From assembly GCA_002633005.1 (NCBI GenBank), contig NMRA01000001.1, forward strand, positions 3,228,997-3,292,996: 64,000 nt of DNA, written 5' to 3'. Within the stretch, counting starts at the first letter, position 1. Each line of letters begins with the position of its first letter. The stretch comes from Phoronis australis. Its lineage: Eukaryota; Phoronida; Phoronidae. Below, piece after piece: positions 1 to 11,705 of this stretch. The translations under genes and the position numbers were made by a program. The notes below the pieces were generated by a model. It saw only the letters and a program-made list of their open reading frames with translations, did no database searches and was not told where the DNA came from.

Positions 1-425
1 AACTCCACTTTTTGGTCACGTGAGTTAAGCAAAATGCTAGTGCAAGACTTAGCGAAGCGCGTGACACTAGTGCGTGACACTTGCAAAATAGCATGAGAAG
101 GTATCAGGTGAAATTTGTAAAAGATTTGTGTCTCTCGACTTTTTCTTTATCAACATGCGTGATTTCACGTAACTTCCTCAAAATGGCACCCGTTAAGAGA
201 TACTCGAGCAAACCGCGACAGATTTTCATCAGTTTGTTCAAATTATCTTGACTGAATCGATTCCAGACTTATGGTTTGAGTTGCTTATAACTCCATGTGC
301 ATATGCATGTTTCATTTGATTTTATTTCCTGTTGAAATGAGCAACGTTTTGTGGGGATGTTACTATCGCCCCTGTATGTCTGCGGCATCCAGGGCGATGT
401 AATTGCCTATATATCTCAACAGCAG

Positions 426-915
426 CAGAGACGGTGGCCATGCCCATAGGCCCTTCATATGCTGGAAGCTGTTCGGCAAAATATGACTAACACCGATTAA
501 ACCATCAAAGTCACATTGCTATAAGTACCTTTTGCAGGCAGAGGACACCGTAGGCGTAGGAGGCCATTGATGTCGACTTTAATTCCTTTAATTTTAAACT
601 TGAACAAATACTCCCATTTTTACACTGCTCGTGCCAGGGGATATGGCGCCATGTCTCCTGACGTGAGCAGTGCAAAAATGGTCAGTTACCAATTTGGGGG
701 CGACTGAACAAAGAAATAACGAAAACCAGTTTGACTACAAGTGTATTTGTTTGAGTTGGAAGGAATTAAAGACATTGACGGCCTCCTAAGGTAGCCCTCG
801 AGCTGTGCACAAAAGGTACTAGCAATGTGACGTCAATTGATTAATCAGTGTGAGGCATCATTCACCGAATACCATTTGACGTATAGATGGCCTATGGAAT
901 GGCCACCGTCTCTAC
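426..915. mobile_element. Palindromic fold-back transposon, family D copy 1
   Basis: The left part (AGAGACGGTGGCCAT near 428) is the reverse complement of the right part (ATGGCCACCGTCTCT near 900). The complementarity continues inward through the shared TTTAATTCCTT / GGAATTAAA blocks to a centre near TGGCGCCA at about 645. Arms of roughly 200 bp or more make this a fold-back MITE. A second, interrupted copy lies at about 55003-55740, sharing the blocks around the sequence TTAATCAGTGTGAGGCAT. No coding capacity is seen. Confidence 0.7.
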
Positions 916-1607
916 TGTTAGTTGAGACGGTGCAGGCGCTTTCTAACAGGCGTGATCGGTCAGGTGGTCAGAAGCCAGTGCTAATTGCACGACTTCCGTG
1001 TATTGTCTGTACCATGAATGGCTGTTTTCAAAGAAATTTGAAATCACAGTTGCTTCAAAACAACCTGGATTATAACTCAATTATCTTCTTTTCTTTTCAC
1101 TTTTCCATCACAAAAATTCGCAGTCACAAATTTAAAAAAGGCCACTTCCAAAAAACAACTCTCACCTGTTTTCACTTCCGCCAGGTGAGACCCTCAAAAA
1201 CCAGCTACTCTTGTTTGTAAATGGCATACAAGTAAAAACTAGGTCACGTGTCTAAGTGTGATCATCATGACGTTGACGACTGTGACCAGGTGACGGAGAT
1301 TGATGTTTGCGCTGAGTCCTCAACTCATCTTAACGTGATTCTCTAATCAGGCAGCGCCGGATTAAATAGTTTTTAACAAGCCATCAACAGTGCACTGGTC
1401 AGGGAAGGTATTCAACAGGTACTGAAAATATAGAACACTGTTAACATGTTAACTTACTATGCAGCCGGATTCGAGCTCGTTGGCTAAATCATTACCTGTC
1501 ATAACATTATTCGTTTCTGTTTCAGTTCCAGGGGCTTGAATGAATAGTTATACATATTATTGATAACCAGTTTTAAGAGAAGGTCGAAGCTTTTTCAGTT
1601 AAGTTCG

Positions 1608-1699
1608 CAAAATAATAATAATAATTATAAGTATAATACTAATAATTATAATAATAATTATAATACTAATAATATTTAATGATGATTATGATTATTATT
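1608..1699. repeat. ATT/ATA-rich microsatellite-like tract
   Basis: A run of imperfect AAT, ATT and TAATTATA units with no coding meaning; simple low-complexity sequence. Confidence 0.7.
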
Positions 1700-2214
1700 A
1701 TTACGTTCACAAAGTGGTTAGGAGTTTTTCAGGATTATTGATGTGTGGCATTCTTACAGTGCTTTCAAATGCATTGTGTGTTACAAACGGCAATATTGAT
1801 GAGATATAGTCCATTAGAAACTTGGCCAGTTTCGTGGCACGTTGTACTTCATTAACCGATTTGTACAAGCCCTGCTGTCATCAAGAGGCCTGTTGATGAT
1901 CTGAGGCTCTTGTTACATGAAGTATTGCCATTCCTGTATTAATAATGGCTTCAATCTTATGTAGAGACATTGAACTGAACTCTCTGTGAATCATCAGTTC
2001 TTAGGGGCACATTATTATAATTTTTTATGCGTGTATTGATTTTTTGGAAAATCATTGACCCTAAGGCGGTATTATTGAGTAGGAAGTATAATGTTTCATA
2101 TTTACTTGAAATTAAATTTGCCCGTTGTATTGTGTGCTGTGTGTGTATTTCATCATTATATTGGTGCCTGATTGACATATGTCAAAATTTCAATGATCTA
2201 TTTGTGATTTTCAG

Positions 2215-5200
2215 ATTTGACATCAATTCCATCTTGGGAAATATCCAGTATGAGCCCGGAGGAGACACGCCTTTACCTGTGATGGACTTGCTTAGGCCAG
2301 CCCAGCATATGGTTGATGTGTGCAACCCATTTACTTTGAAACTCAGCCAGTTTCGCTCCTCAAGCTTCAAAGGTTTGCGTCTCAGTCAGAGGATGGGTGT
2401 GCTCTTTGTCACAATGTTTTCTGAGGATGGGTGTTCTCTTTGTCACAATGTTTGTTGAGGATGGGTGTTCTCTTTGTCACAATGTTTGTTGAGGATGGGT
2501 GTTCTCTTTGTCACAATGTTTTCTGAGGATGGGTGTTCTCTTTGTCACAATGTTTGCCGAGGATAGGTGTTCTCTTTGTCACAATGTTTGCTGAATTGAA
2601 AAAATAGATCTCACAACTTTTTTGTCATTACTTGAGACAATGTCACGTCATTAGGCTCTCAGCTAAAGACACCATGGGCAAGTATTGAAATTTCATTTAT
2701 TATTCAAAAAGTCACTGTAGTTTGTCTGTGCAGATAAATCACTAAACATCATTGAGCTTGAGATCATATGTTAGTGGCGGATTTAGAGGGGGTCCGAAGG
2801 GGCCATGGCCCACCCCCCTAAAATTCTCCCAGATTCCATTTGGCAGTTCGGGGATGCGAATGTCTGACAGGCCAAATCCTGGCTAATACTCTGCCCGCCC
2901 CCCCCCCAACTCAAAATCCTGGATCCACCCCTGCCTGTGATACGCGAAACGTAACAAAAGAATTTGACTTAAGAGTTTCATGACTAATTTGTTGAATATT
3001 TCTTTACATGCTGAAATATTTATAAATCTGTTGGAACTAGAAATGAATGATACTCTCTGTTCTCCACCAAGTTGCTGATGATCAAGTGCAGGGAATCTTC
3101 TTGTTGTTTTCAGATGGTGTTTATTGTATAATGTCATCATTAGTCAACTCGAGTGTTCAGTGTTACTGGTCTGTGGACATTCAACACTTCTATAGACAGT
3201 TAAGGATGGAAGCGTCTGAATTTAACCGCATGGTTGAAGCAGCGGAACTGTACCAAGACTGTGCTATGGTGGGAGGAAAATATCCTATGTATGGACTGTG
3301 TAAATCAGTGAAAGTGTGACAATAGGTATGATGGTCAACTGCTTAGAGCTCCATAACTGGAACAAATGCTGATAGACCCCCAAATGTATGGCCATCGAGG
3401 GCATGTTCAGAGCAATTGCCAAAAGATATAGGTTGACAAGTCTACTAAAGTAGCAGTTAAATTTTTTATGGTTTGTAGGTATTCCCAAAATGAATGGAGA
3501 GTGTCGAACAAAAGCAAGACTTTTCAAGAAACATGACATACTGTAAAATCTCTCTAATTTCGGATAAAAATAATTGCCAATATGACCCCTTTTCCATGTT
3601 TCAAGGTCTTCTAGCATAGTTGCAAATAACAATTAGTTCTAATGTTTTCTGATGGTAGATGTGGTGCTGAATTAATTTGATGCTACATAGTACACTGGAC
3701 CGTTATGTTGTGTAATAAATTAATGAGATTTTGCCATGGTTCATTTCAGCAAGTTTTGGCTTACCTACAAAATAAGCTGATCTAACGTTACCATTAGTAC
3801 CCATTAACACAGTGGTCGATGCTTTTAGCACATTTTCCATCTATAGGTCGCTTGTTTTTGAGAGTACGTCTGGCTATGTTTGCATTACAGAAAAATGTAA
3901 AAATATAAGAAAATTCCTGGTATCGCCTAGTAACTGAATGGCAGTGTGAAATTTACTGCAGTCTTGGTTGATGGACATACTTTACAAAACTTTTCTTCAG
4001 TAAAGTAACTGAAAATGCGTGCAATAATTAAACTTGCATGTGTGTGCAGCCATTAGTCTGAGGGATATTATCATTTGTAGATCTTAATTATCGAGGCATA
4101 TTATGTTTAAGACTATGTATATAACAAAAGGTACACAAATTTTGTAAAATACAAGATACATCATGGTAATACAAATATGTAGGTATCTTTTTTCGGTAAC
4201 AGCTTTAGCATTGTTTCACAAAAGTGCGTTTTGATCCTTAACTTTAAGTATCTATTCTAAATGCAAAGATAAAGAGGTTCGATTTAAAGTGCCTGATTCC
4301 AACCCTGAAGTCTACAGGGAAGGGCTTGGCTTCCTGCCCCGCTCTAGATATCCCTTGGTGGTAGTGCAGTACACTGACTCAGATGACGGTGATGATAATG
4401 GTGACTCGGAAGATGAATTTGGCCAGGATGTGCCTCGTGCGGTAACTGATTTCATTGTATTGCTTTGTATTACTTTTTAATTTCAGGATGCTATTTTTAC
4501 TAAGCATAGTTTGCCATTGAAGACTTATTTATTTATAAGGAAGCTTGCTATAAAATGAGGGTTAATATTGCGCTTGCTACAATTAGCACCATCCATTGAA
4601 CATTCTAACTTGCTTATTAAACTTTACATTGTTAAGAGTTTAGCATACAAGTGTATGTTCCACAAACACACAATTTTTCAAGCTTATTATGAATTTTTAC
4701 GTTCTTTTCAAGTCATCGAGTGTGTTTTGAACATAAACTTTCTTTTGTTGTCCTTGCACCACAATGATATTGTACTGTTAAAATTGGTGCTAATTCTAGA
4801 AATTTGGAGACTAAACTATTTATTATATTTCTGAAAATTGAGAATCGTGTTCAAATTTTTGAGAAATGCACAATGAAGATGTTGTAGCAACTTACTCAGT
4901 AAATTTCATGCATTAAAAAATGCTTTATACTAAATTAAATTAAATTCATTGGTCTCCTAAAAAGGCCTAGTTTCGTAACTCTGAAACAATAAACTGCAAT
5001 ATTAGTTACAGAGAGTTGTAAATTGTGTTCAAATTGCTGGATCAAAATCCTTTTAGTAGGCCACTGCATCAAATAAAATTTGTAAATTTCATCTTATCGG
5101 ATAATTTTCAGTATTAAACATAAACTGAGGAAATCATTATCTTGATGTTAGGAATTTTCACCACAGCCATCAGCATGAAAATCGCATTGTTTTAGTTCTC

Positions 5201-7361
5201 TGTTAATTTTTTTGAAGATAAGCGATTATTCAAATTATCTGGAATGTAAATCACTAAGTGTTGTTGTGACCAGCCTGTTGTTCTTGTGTTATGTCCAAAC
5301 TTTGCATGTGACATCTTTTTTCTTCCATCAAGCTCGCTCTGGTTACTGTGATTCATGTTGCGGACGAATTAGGCCGAGCCGACAGTCATGTGATAGCACA
5401 ATTCCTCAAACTCTCACAAAGTCAGGTAGTTACCCTCAAAGTAAGTATGACGTGATGTACTTTGACACCAGCGCCCAGTTGCATGAAATAGTCTCAGATA
5501 GGGGCTCAACTAAGTTCCCTTAATCTTTTGGGTATTAGTTTTGTTCTTTACTCACAGATGTGCTATCATTTTATCTTTATTATGAGCTCCTCTTTGACTA
5601 ATGACATTTTCTAATGATGTAACTGAAAACTGAGCCCTTAATGCAGTAGAAAAATAAGTAGGGACTTAGTCCTTAAATTAGGGGCGTTGCACGAAAACGA
5701 TTCCTACTTTTAATAATATTGAGAATTCAATGTGAAGTTCGCTCTCGATGTGTATCAGAGCCAAAAGTTGACTTAGTAATGCAAGTCAAACAGCATACGA
5801 CAAGACAATCAATTTTACTTGCTCACAAATTCACAGTAGATTTAGGGAACTTAGTTGAGTTCCCATTTGGGACTGTTTCATGCAACCGTGCACAGATTCC
5901 CTGTTCTTCTTCTTTGTACACTGGTGCTCAGATATGTGTGATTCATCAAATGCCATTTGAAGTAAAAATAATACTAACATTTATTCAGATAACAAATAGT
6001 TTGAAAGCTTGATACAGAGTCGCTTGTATTGTCGAAACAATCTAATTTCTTCAGGTGAGTACCGCAATCCGGCTCAAGCTGGCTCTATTTCGAAATATGC
6101 CTAGTGTTTTTGTTTGTTTATTATGTCTCGGTGTTATGCTACATAGCTGCACACCTGAAGAAAGGAGATTGTTTCGACGCTACGAGCAACTCTGTATCAA
6201 GCTTTCAAACAGAAAGTTTAGTTGTGTTTTCAACGAAGTTTGAATTAGCAAGGATTGAATGTCTTCTGGCATTAGTGAAGAAAGTTTCGCGTAAAGGCAA
6301 TGGGAAAAGAGAAGAGGTGAAAGTTAATAGCCCCGTTAACTGAATGCAGCCCGTGTTATTTCCAAACGTAAAATCTCGCTAATTTCGGACAGATGTAATC
6401 ACCAAGACTGACGTTTTCATTTTCAAAGTTTTCTAACTTAGTGAATGCCCACAATTTTTCTTAACGTTGTGTGATGGTAGTTAGGTGTAGAATTTGAACA
6501 TGGTAAAGCATGCTACTGAAAGCATGAGTCAATGTTGATGTTGTCTTACGTGGGCGAGATTATTATCCTACTAGCTGCCAATTACATTTTTAAAGTACAG
6601 AAACGATTCTGTGTAATTAAATTTTATTGACAAAATAATACATGCTTGAGGTCAGAATTAATGTTTCATAATTAAGTGGTACTCGAGTATGGTCAGAATT
6701 TTCTGATTGTATTTTCTTGCTTGAGTGTTTTTCTCAGGGCTTGGAATGACCAACAACAACAAAGATGAAAATTTTTTAGGTTTTATATTGTTCCACTAAT
6801 AAATAGGCTTGAGTGAAAGAAATATTTTTTGTGTTGTACAATTTAACTGATCGGATTAAACGTTTCTGAATGAATAAAGTCAAATAATGATAAAAAAAGA
6901 AGAAAAAAGAGGAAACAGGATATCAAATAAGAGGTAATCGCAACCAAAAAAGAGGAAATCCTCTTAAGAGAGGAAAATTCCAAGTCTCTTTTTCTGTTTA
7001 TTGTGTAAATAATTAAGCTGGTAACAAGTCAATTTTGATCACGATAACTTGACATTCTCATTTCTTCCAGCAACTGTATGTGGCGAACAATGACAGCAAT
7101 ACCCAGAATTCATCTGAACAGAGCCCCGGACTGTGTATTGTTTGCCAAGTGTCAGAAATATCACGTGTCAGCATCCCATGTAGACACGCCAGCCTGTGTG
7201 GCGAGTGCTTTAGGAAGGTGGACTCGTGCCCCATGTGCCGGGCAGCTATTGAATCTTATTTTGTACTACAACAGAGCCAGAATAGTGACTTGTCAGAAGT
7301 GGGCGACACCTGGTGGGAGCGGTTGAATAACAGAATGAACAGACTGTTTGGATTTAGGTAG
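2215..7361 (+). CDS. CGRRF1: CGRRF1, cell growth regulator with RING finger domain (5' end missing)
   Basis: Five coding exons with GT-AG borders and matching phases: 2215-2372, 3114-3307, 4277-4441, 5333-5425 and 7071-7361 (stop TAG). They give about 300 residues against about 332 in the human protein; the N-terminal membrane-segment exon is not found. Residue blocks resemble remembered human CGRRF1 in order: a CNPFTL block in the first exon, QCYWSVDIQHFYRQL in the second, LPRSRYPLVVVQY in the third, VTVIHVADE in the fourth. The last exon carries a C-terminal RING (C-x2-C, then PCRHASLCGEC, then CPMC). RINGs of this type usually bind E2 enzymes, and CGRRF1 is reported as an ER-associated ubiquitin ligase that restrains growth. 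The acceptor at 4277 has a poor pyrimidine tract, so that border is least certain. The gene is tail to tail with TOGARAM1. Confidence 0.92.
2388..2592. repeat. 34-bp minisatellite just after a CGRRF1 donor site
   Basis: About six copies of a 34-bp unit beginning GAGGATGGGTGTTCTC and ending in TCACAATGTTTGTT, with point differences between copies. The array starts about 15 bp inside the intron that follows the exon ending at 2372. Confidence 0.85.
2774..2933. mobile_element. MITE of the GGCGGATTTAG / CCGCCCCTG type, family E copy 1
   Basis: Starts GTGGCGGATTTAGAGG and ends CCTGGATCCACCCCTG, the approximate reverse complement. The interior (GGGGCCATGGCCCACC, then AATCCTGGCTAATACT) matches the copy at 46311-46438. 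Termini of the CAGGGGCGGAT type are typical of hAT-derived MITEs; no clear target duplication was found. Confidence 0.65.
3539..3735. mobile_element. Short inverted-repeat element, family C copy 1
   Basis: Left end CTGTAAAATCTCTCTAATTT and right end AATGAGATTTTGCC are imperfect inverted repeats. The interior has a TGATGGTAG block shared with the copy at 6366-6566 and a weaker counterpart (CTGATGGCTGC) in the copy at 31984-32238. It lies in a CGRRF1 intron. Confidence 0.6.
6366..6566. mobile_element. Short inverted-repeat element, family C copy 2
   Basis: Left end CGTAAAATCTCGCTAATTTC matches copies 1 and 3; the right end contains GGGCGAGATTA, its weak complement. It lies in the last CGRRF1 intron. 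Confidence 0.6.
6735..6989. mobile_element. MITE with CAGGGCTTGGAAT termini, family A copy 1
   Basis: Begins CAGGGCTTGGAATGACC and ends GGAAAATTCCAAGTCTCT, the complement of the left end with decay. The interior includes AAAAAGAGGAAATCCTCTTA. Copies also lie at 17077-17327 and 27410-27636. The CAGGG start resembles hAT-derived elements. Confidence 0.75.
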
Positions 7362-9683
7362 TACACATCGATATGTTTGCGAGTAACCAAAACGAATTTG
7401 TCGCAATGATTTATATTGTTATCCGTATTGAATACTTGCAGCTGGAAGTAATTCAATAAATTGTTTTCATACATCCTTCCTGGTAAAAAATGGTGCAACA
7501 TTATATATTGTGAACGATGAACTACTTTAATTCATGAAGTGAAAGTTAATTGAAAACTACACAAGGTGTCACCGTGAATAAACTATTACATCTAAATGCG
7601 TGAAAGTTCGACTTAGAAATCAAAAGGAGTGTGAAACGAGATAAAAATTCACTGCACACAAAGTTCAATTCTGATCCTATGGGACTATTATAATATATAT
7701 GCATAAAAGCCCAGGATTCTGTTGGGACCCCCTTTTTCACAAAATGACTTGCATATTCAGATCCCAAGACTGCATTTCGTAATTCACCACTGAGCAAACT
7801 CGAAAAACGTTTGACAGTTTGCCATAACTCAATTTTCAGTTTCTACTGAGTGTTTTTGAATTTAGAAACAAAAAACACAAGGCACAGAAATGTTTCAATA
7901 TTTATTAGCTATTAATAACAAGCCTGATAAGTGAAAGTGTGTCACTGGTGAAAACCTTACAACACCGAGGGGTATCACAAATTTTCAAGGTATGTGTTCA
8001 GTTGTCAACGTTATGTTTTACGAGCAGAGAAACGGACATGCAGGTCTCCACTTGTGCACACTTGGTTCGATTCGTCATGCTGAATATGGCTTCGACCAAA
8101 AGGGTTGACACTATAGCTGGCAACTCATTAAGAATAACAGAATCTGAGCTAATAAAGTACTTCATGACAAGATGGCAAAGAATGTAAATATAATCTATAG
8201 CGGTATATGAGTCTAAAAACAATAGCTCTCATAGTGGACGAATTTACTTTTTCCTTGTAAACCTTAGTTCAGCACTTTGGTAATAACAGGAAGGCATTAC
8301 AATGGTGATGTCTTCTTGTTAATATCTGTGTGATAAAAACATTCAAAATATCAACAAGACACTCTAGAAAAATACCTGGGCAACATAGATGGCAGCTCAG
8401 TCTACTAAGCATTAGTCACAAGTTCGCGTAGGTTAGCATAGACTTTATAATTTATGCAACAGACGGTAAGTAAAATGGACGGATATGCTCCAGTACACTT
8501 AAGGAATATTGTTTACAAGACAGCTCAGGAACTGCTGACGTATGACCTTCCTTGTTGGGCGCCTGTCTCTTCTTTGCCCACACTCTGACTTAGTTTCATT
8601 GCCAACCGGTTGACCAGGTTTTTGTGAACCATACTGCATAAAACACAATAGCTGTAATATGAGTACTTGTGAAATTTTTCTGCAAGTCAACCCATGAATA
8701 GGTAGTTCAACCGTACTAAATTATGTAAAATGAACTCGCCAATACACCACCTTGACTGAGACAGTGCTGTTATAGAACACAGAAATCCTTCAAATGCATA
8801 CATACATGTGGGCAGTACATTAACATAACTCAACAGGTACGATTCAACTTAGAAATGTATTCCACAAAGGCAGATGAATTGCCGTATGAGTACTAGAGTG
8901 GCCAATTAAAGCTAGAGCACACAATACTAAATCATAAAAACAAACACTAACATGGAGAGTATGGCAATGCAAAATCAAAAGATGTGTCGCTAAATTAATT
9001 TGTATAACGGACGGAATAAACTTGACTTAGATAGTACAAGAAAAATAAACCAAACAAAAGCATTCAAATGATAACATGCGGTGTCTATACACAAAATTCA
9101 TATTGAGCAGCTTCGCCTTTCAAGGCCTACAGATAAGACGCACTAAAACTGTCCCTGCGCCACACACAGGTCTCCGCATAGCTTGAATTCTCATAAATAG
9201 ACAATTTCCTCAACAGACGTCTTGGCTAAACAGCCTCAAAAATGTGGTATACCCGCTGACACGGTCAACCACATAGGAATACATCTATGTTAACAATGAT
9301 CACAGCGATTTACAATGTCTGAGCACACAATAGATTATAAGATTTACATATAATACAGATTTATTATGTTTGTATTCTGGTACACATATTCACAAGTCAC
9401 TCAAACATAACATACATTCACACATGTTCACCAAAATATATTGTATCTATTTATATCATAAATACATCACCTTTCTCTCTGTAAAAACTAAATGCTCCAA
9501 ATTTTTAATAGTACACATTTTATATCATAATACTTCACAATGGACGGCACTTCATCTTTGTTCCCTCAAAGCGTAAAATACACGACTGGCCTATGTGGGA
9601 TTTCAAGCAGTCTTCCTTGAAGCATACTACCTCAAGCTCTTCCTTGGGCGGCCCGACACAACACAGCCCTTAAAGTGTTGTTG
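7362..9683. other. Tail-to-tail interval: 3' UTRs of CGRRF1 and TOGARAM1
   Basis: No coding exon is seen. Polyadenylation signals point inward from both sides: AATAAA on + at 7455-7460, and AATAAA on - at 9360-9365 and 7901-7906. If the distal - signal is used, the TOGARAM1 3' UTR would be about 1.8 kb. The exact transcript ends cannot be told from sequence. Confidence 0.6.
7455..7460 (+). promoter_or_regulatory. CGRRF1 polyadenylation signal AATAAA
   Basis: Canonical hexamer 94 bases after the CGRRF1 stop, the first one downstream on the + strand. Confidence 0.6.
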
Positions 9684-11705
9684 TTATGAGAAGGATTTAA
9701 TGATGTCCTGCAACTGCTGTAAAGTTCTTGGTGACACTGAAGAGTTCTGTCCAGCTATGTCTGTTAGTTGGGCCCCCATGTGATTGTACAGGGCTTCTAC
9801 TAACTTGGCAGTCGCCGTGCGAATATTGCCCGTACCCCCTTGCACGGCACCGCTGCCTGTCACCGAGCTCAACAGGTGCCACAGCAGGGGCAGGATATGG
9901 ATGTGCACCTGCTTCTGTTTCCGTGGATACACGCGTGACACTAGGTCTGTAAGAGAAGACGATGTAATATTTAAAATGGCGGATGACTGGAGGCATTTAG
10001 CAGTGACCTTTAAGTAATAGAAAAGTCACAGCAATGACAGCACTACACCTTGACAACAGAAATCTAACTACATTTAGAAACAACTAAATCAGGGAAACTG
10101 TCATGTTGTTGGCATTTACTTCAAGAAAAATCCCGTCAGAAAATGCAAAGTCTAGTTAAAATTCATGAAATATAAAAATCTAATGAGTTATAATTTGTAA
10201 ACACAAAAACAAGACAAATTGAACAAACACATAATTTCAAGTTAGCTGAATGTGTTCTTACAGGCTAATTTTTCCACCATATCTGGTTTGATTCGAGCAT
10301 TTCCTGCTTGAGTAACATTGGCGAAGGGTTGCAGTAGACAAGAGCCATCTAAAAGAGAATGAGGCACATACCAGGATGACCATTTCATCACACTAATTAA
10401 CAGAAACAGTCAAGTTGACACAAGCAACAGACATTCCTGACTTCATCTTATTATACTTAGATTATAAAGAAAAAATACATAGGGTGTACCAATACGCACC
10501 AAGAGTCAAAGGGTTGTACACTGAACAATTTTGAACATAAGGTTTTGAAACTTTTTTGAATTTTTTGTCTTAATTTATTACATTTTGGCCCATTACCAAA
10601 TTGAAAACGGATGGTTAAAAATGAATATCACATGGACATCTGATAAAGGAAATACCAACTATGATTGCACAAATTTCTGAGCTCACACAAAGTAAAACTG
10701 TTGATTTTACAGCTCTCAGTTTAATCTTGGAATGTTTATTCTTCACCAGAACAAGAGTTAAGATAGCAATGCAAAATATATGCTTTTGCTCAAGTATGCC
10801 TAGTGCCACACATGACTGAGGGCAAGGGTCAAAGACTTCAATGTTTCAACAGCCAAGCTTCAGTACTACACACAAGACACAATGGTAGTCGAACTGAATG
10901 CAAAACCTTTACCTAAATGTTCAAGGAAGCCATCCAAAATCTCCATTGCTGGGGTGTAGATTTCCTTATTCTTCGACGACAGATTGTACGCCACCGCAGG
11001 CACCACGATATTGACGACGTTAGGCAAGTGGTCACGTAATATCGGCATGATGTCCAACATCACGTTCAGTGCAAAGATATTCACCTTGCTATTAGGGTCT
11101 CTCAGACAAGTACAGAACTTATCAAACAGCTGAAAAAAAAACAGGTAAATTTAGGAACCTTTAATTCCATCTAGTTGAGGATAAAATTCAGGCTGCAAGA
11201 TTTAGCTAGGCTATGGGCTGAATCTATTCCATGAAATTAAATGATAAAAAGCAACCAAAATGCTAAGTTTAAATCATTCAGAACTCAAACGAGACAAATC
11301 AACTCCCTAGTCTCTATACCTGCACAAAGCTGATCCACAATTATTCAGATTATCACCTTGCTCAAGGGTTAACACTGAATACGCAATGGACAAGCTGTCC
11401 CAGTTCACTCGCAGCCTCACCTTAACTATACTTGTGGCCACCAGACTGGCATTACACTCGCACAACTCCTTGAACTCGCCCACTGCATCCAGCCTCTCCT
11501 TCCACTCATTGGACACCATCTTGTTGGTCAAGCTCTTTAACATCTCCTGTTTGTTCTCATCCAGTCGTATTGTGCGCTTGCCAGAAGAGGGAGCTGATGG
11601 TGGGAAAGTGTCGCCGTTGGTACTGCCAGCGACGGAGCCGCGCGTTCCCTGGCCAGACCTACGTGCTCTGGCTGATGGTCTGTCAGTAGGCATCTCACCC
11701 AGACC
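9684..11705 (-). CDS. TOGARAM1: TOGARAM1 C-terminal TOG4 exons
   Basis: Four exons. 11421-11705 starts GLGEMPTDRPSARARRS, close to the remembered human GLGEIPLDTPSAKGRRS, and opens the TOG4 array. 10913-11129 holds a HEAT repeat with LRDPNSKVNIFALNVM. 10262-10348 follows, and 9684-9946 ends with the LPLLWHLL helix, TGNIRTATAKL and a TAA stop. Phases are 0/0, 0/1, 2/1 and 2/stop. The 10262-10348 donor gives a TAC codon across the junction, with D replaced by Y relative to human. Confidence 0.93.

Larger units (their letters stand above)
1..2214. other. Upstream region or first intron of CGRRF1, no exon recognised
   Basis: I found no exon here. CGRRF1 proteins begin with a short hydrophobic segment of about 45 residues, and nothing matching it with splice signals is visible, so the first exon probably lies left of the window. 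The stretch holds a palindromic transposon at 426-915 and an ATT/ATA-rich low-complexity tract near 1608-1699. An open frame running from 2027 into the exon at 2215 is intron read-through, not an N-terminus. Confidence 0.6.

Noticed and set aside
2027-2214. Hydrophobic open frame running into the first CGRRF1 exon
   Set aside because: It tempts as the missing membrane segment, but a clear TTTTCAG acceptor precedes 2215 and the upstream residues do not resemble the family.
7078-7326. Second + frame ORF over the RING exon
   Set aside because: Out-of-frame shadow of the CGRRF1 last exon, which has the RING cysteines in the other frame.
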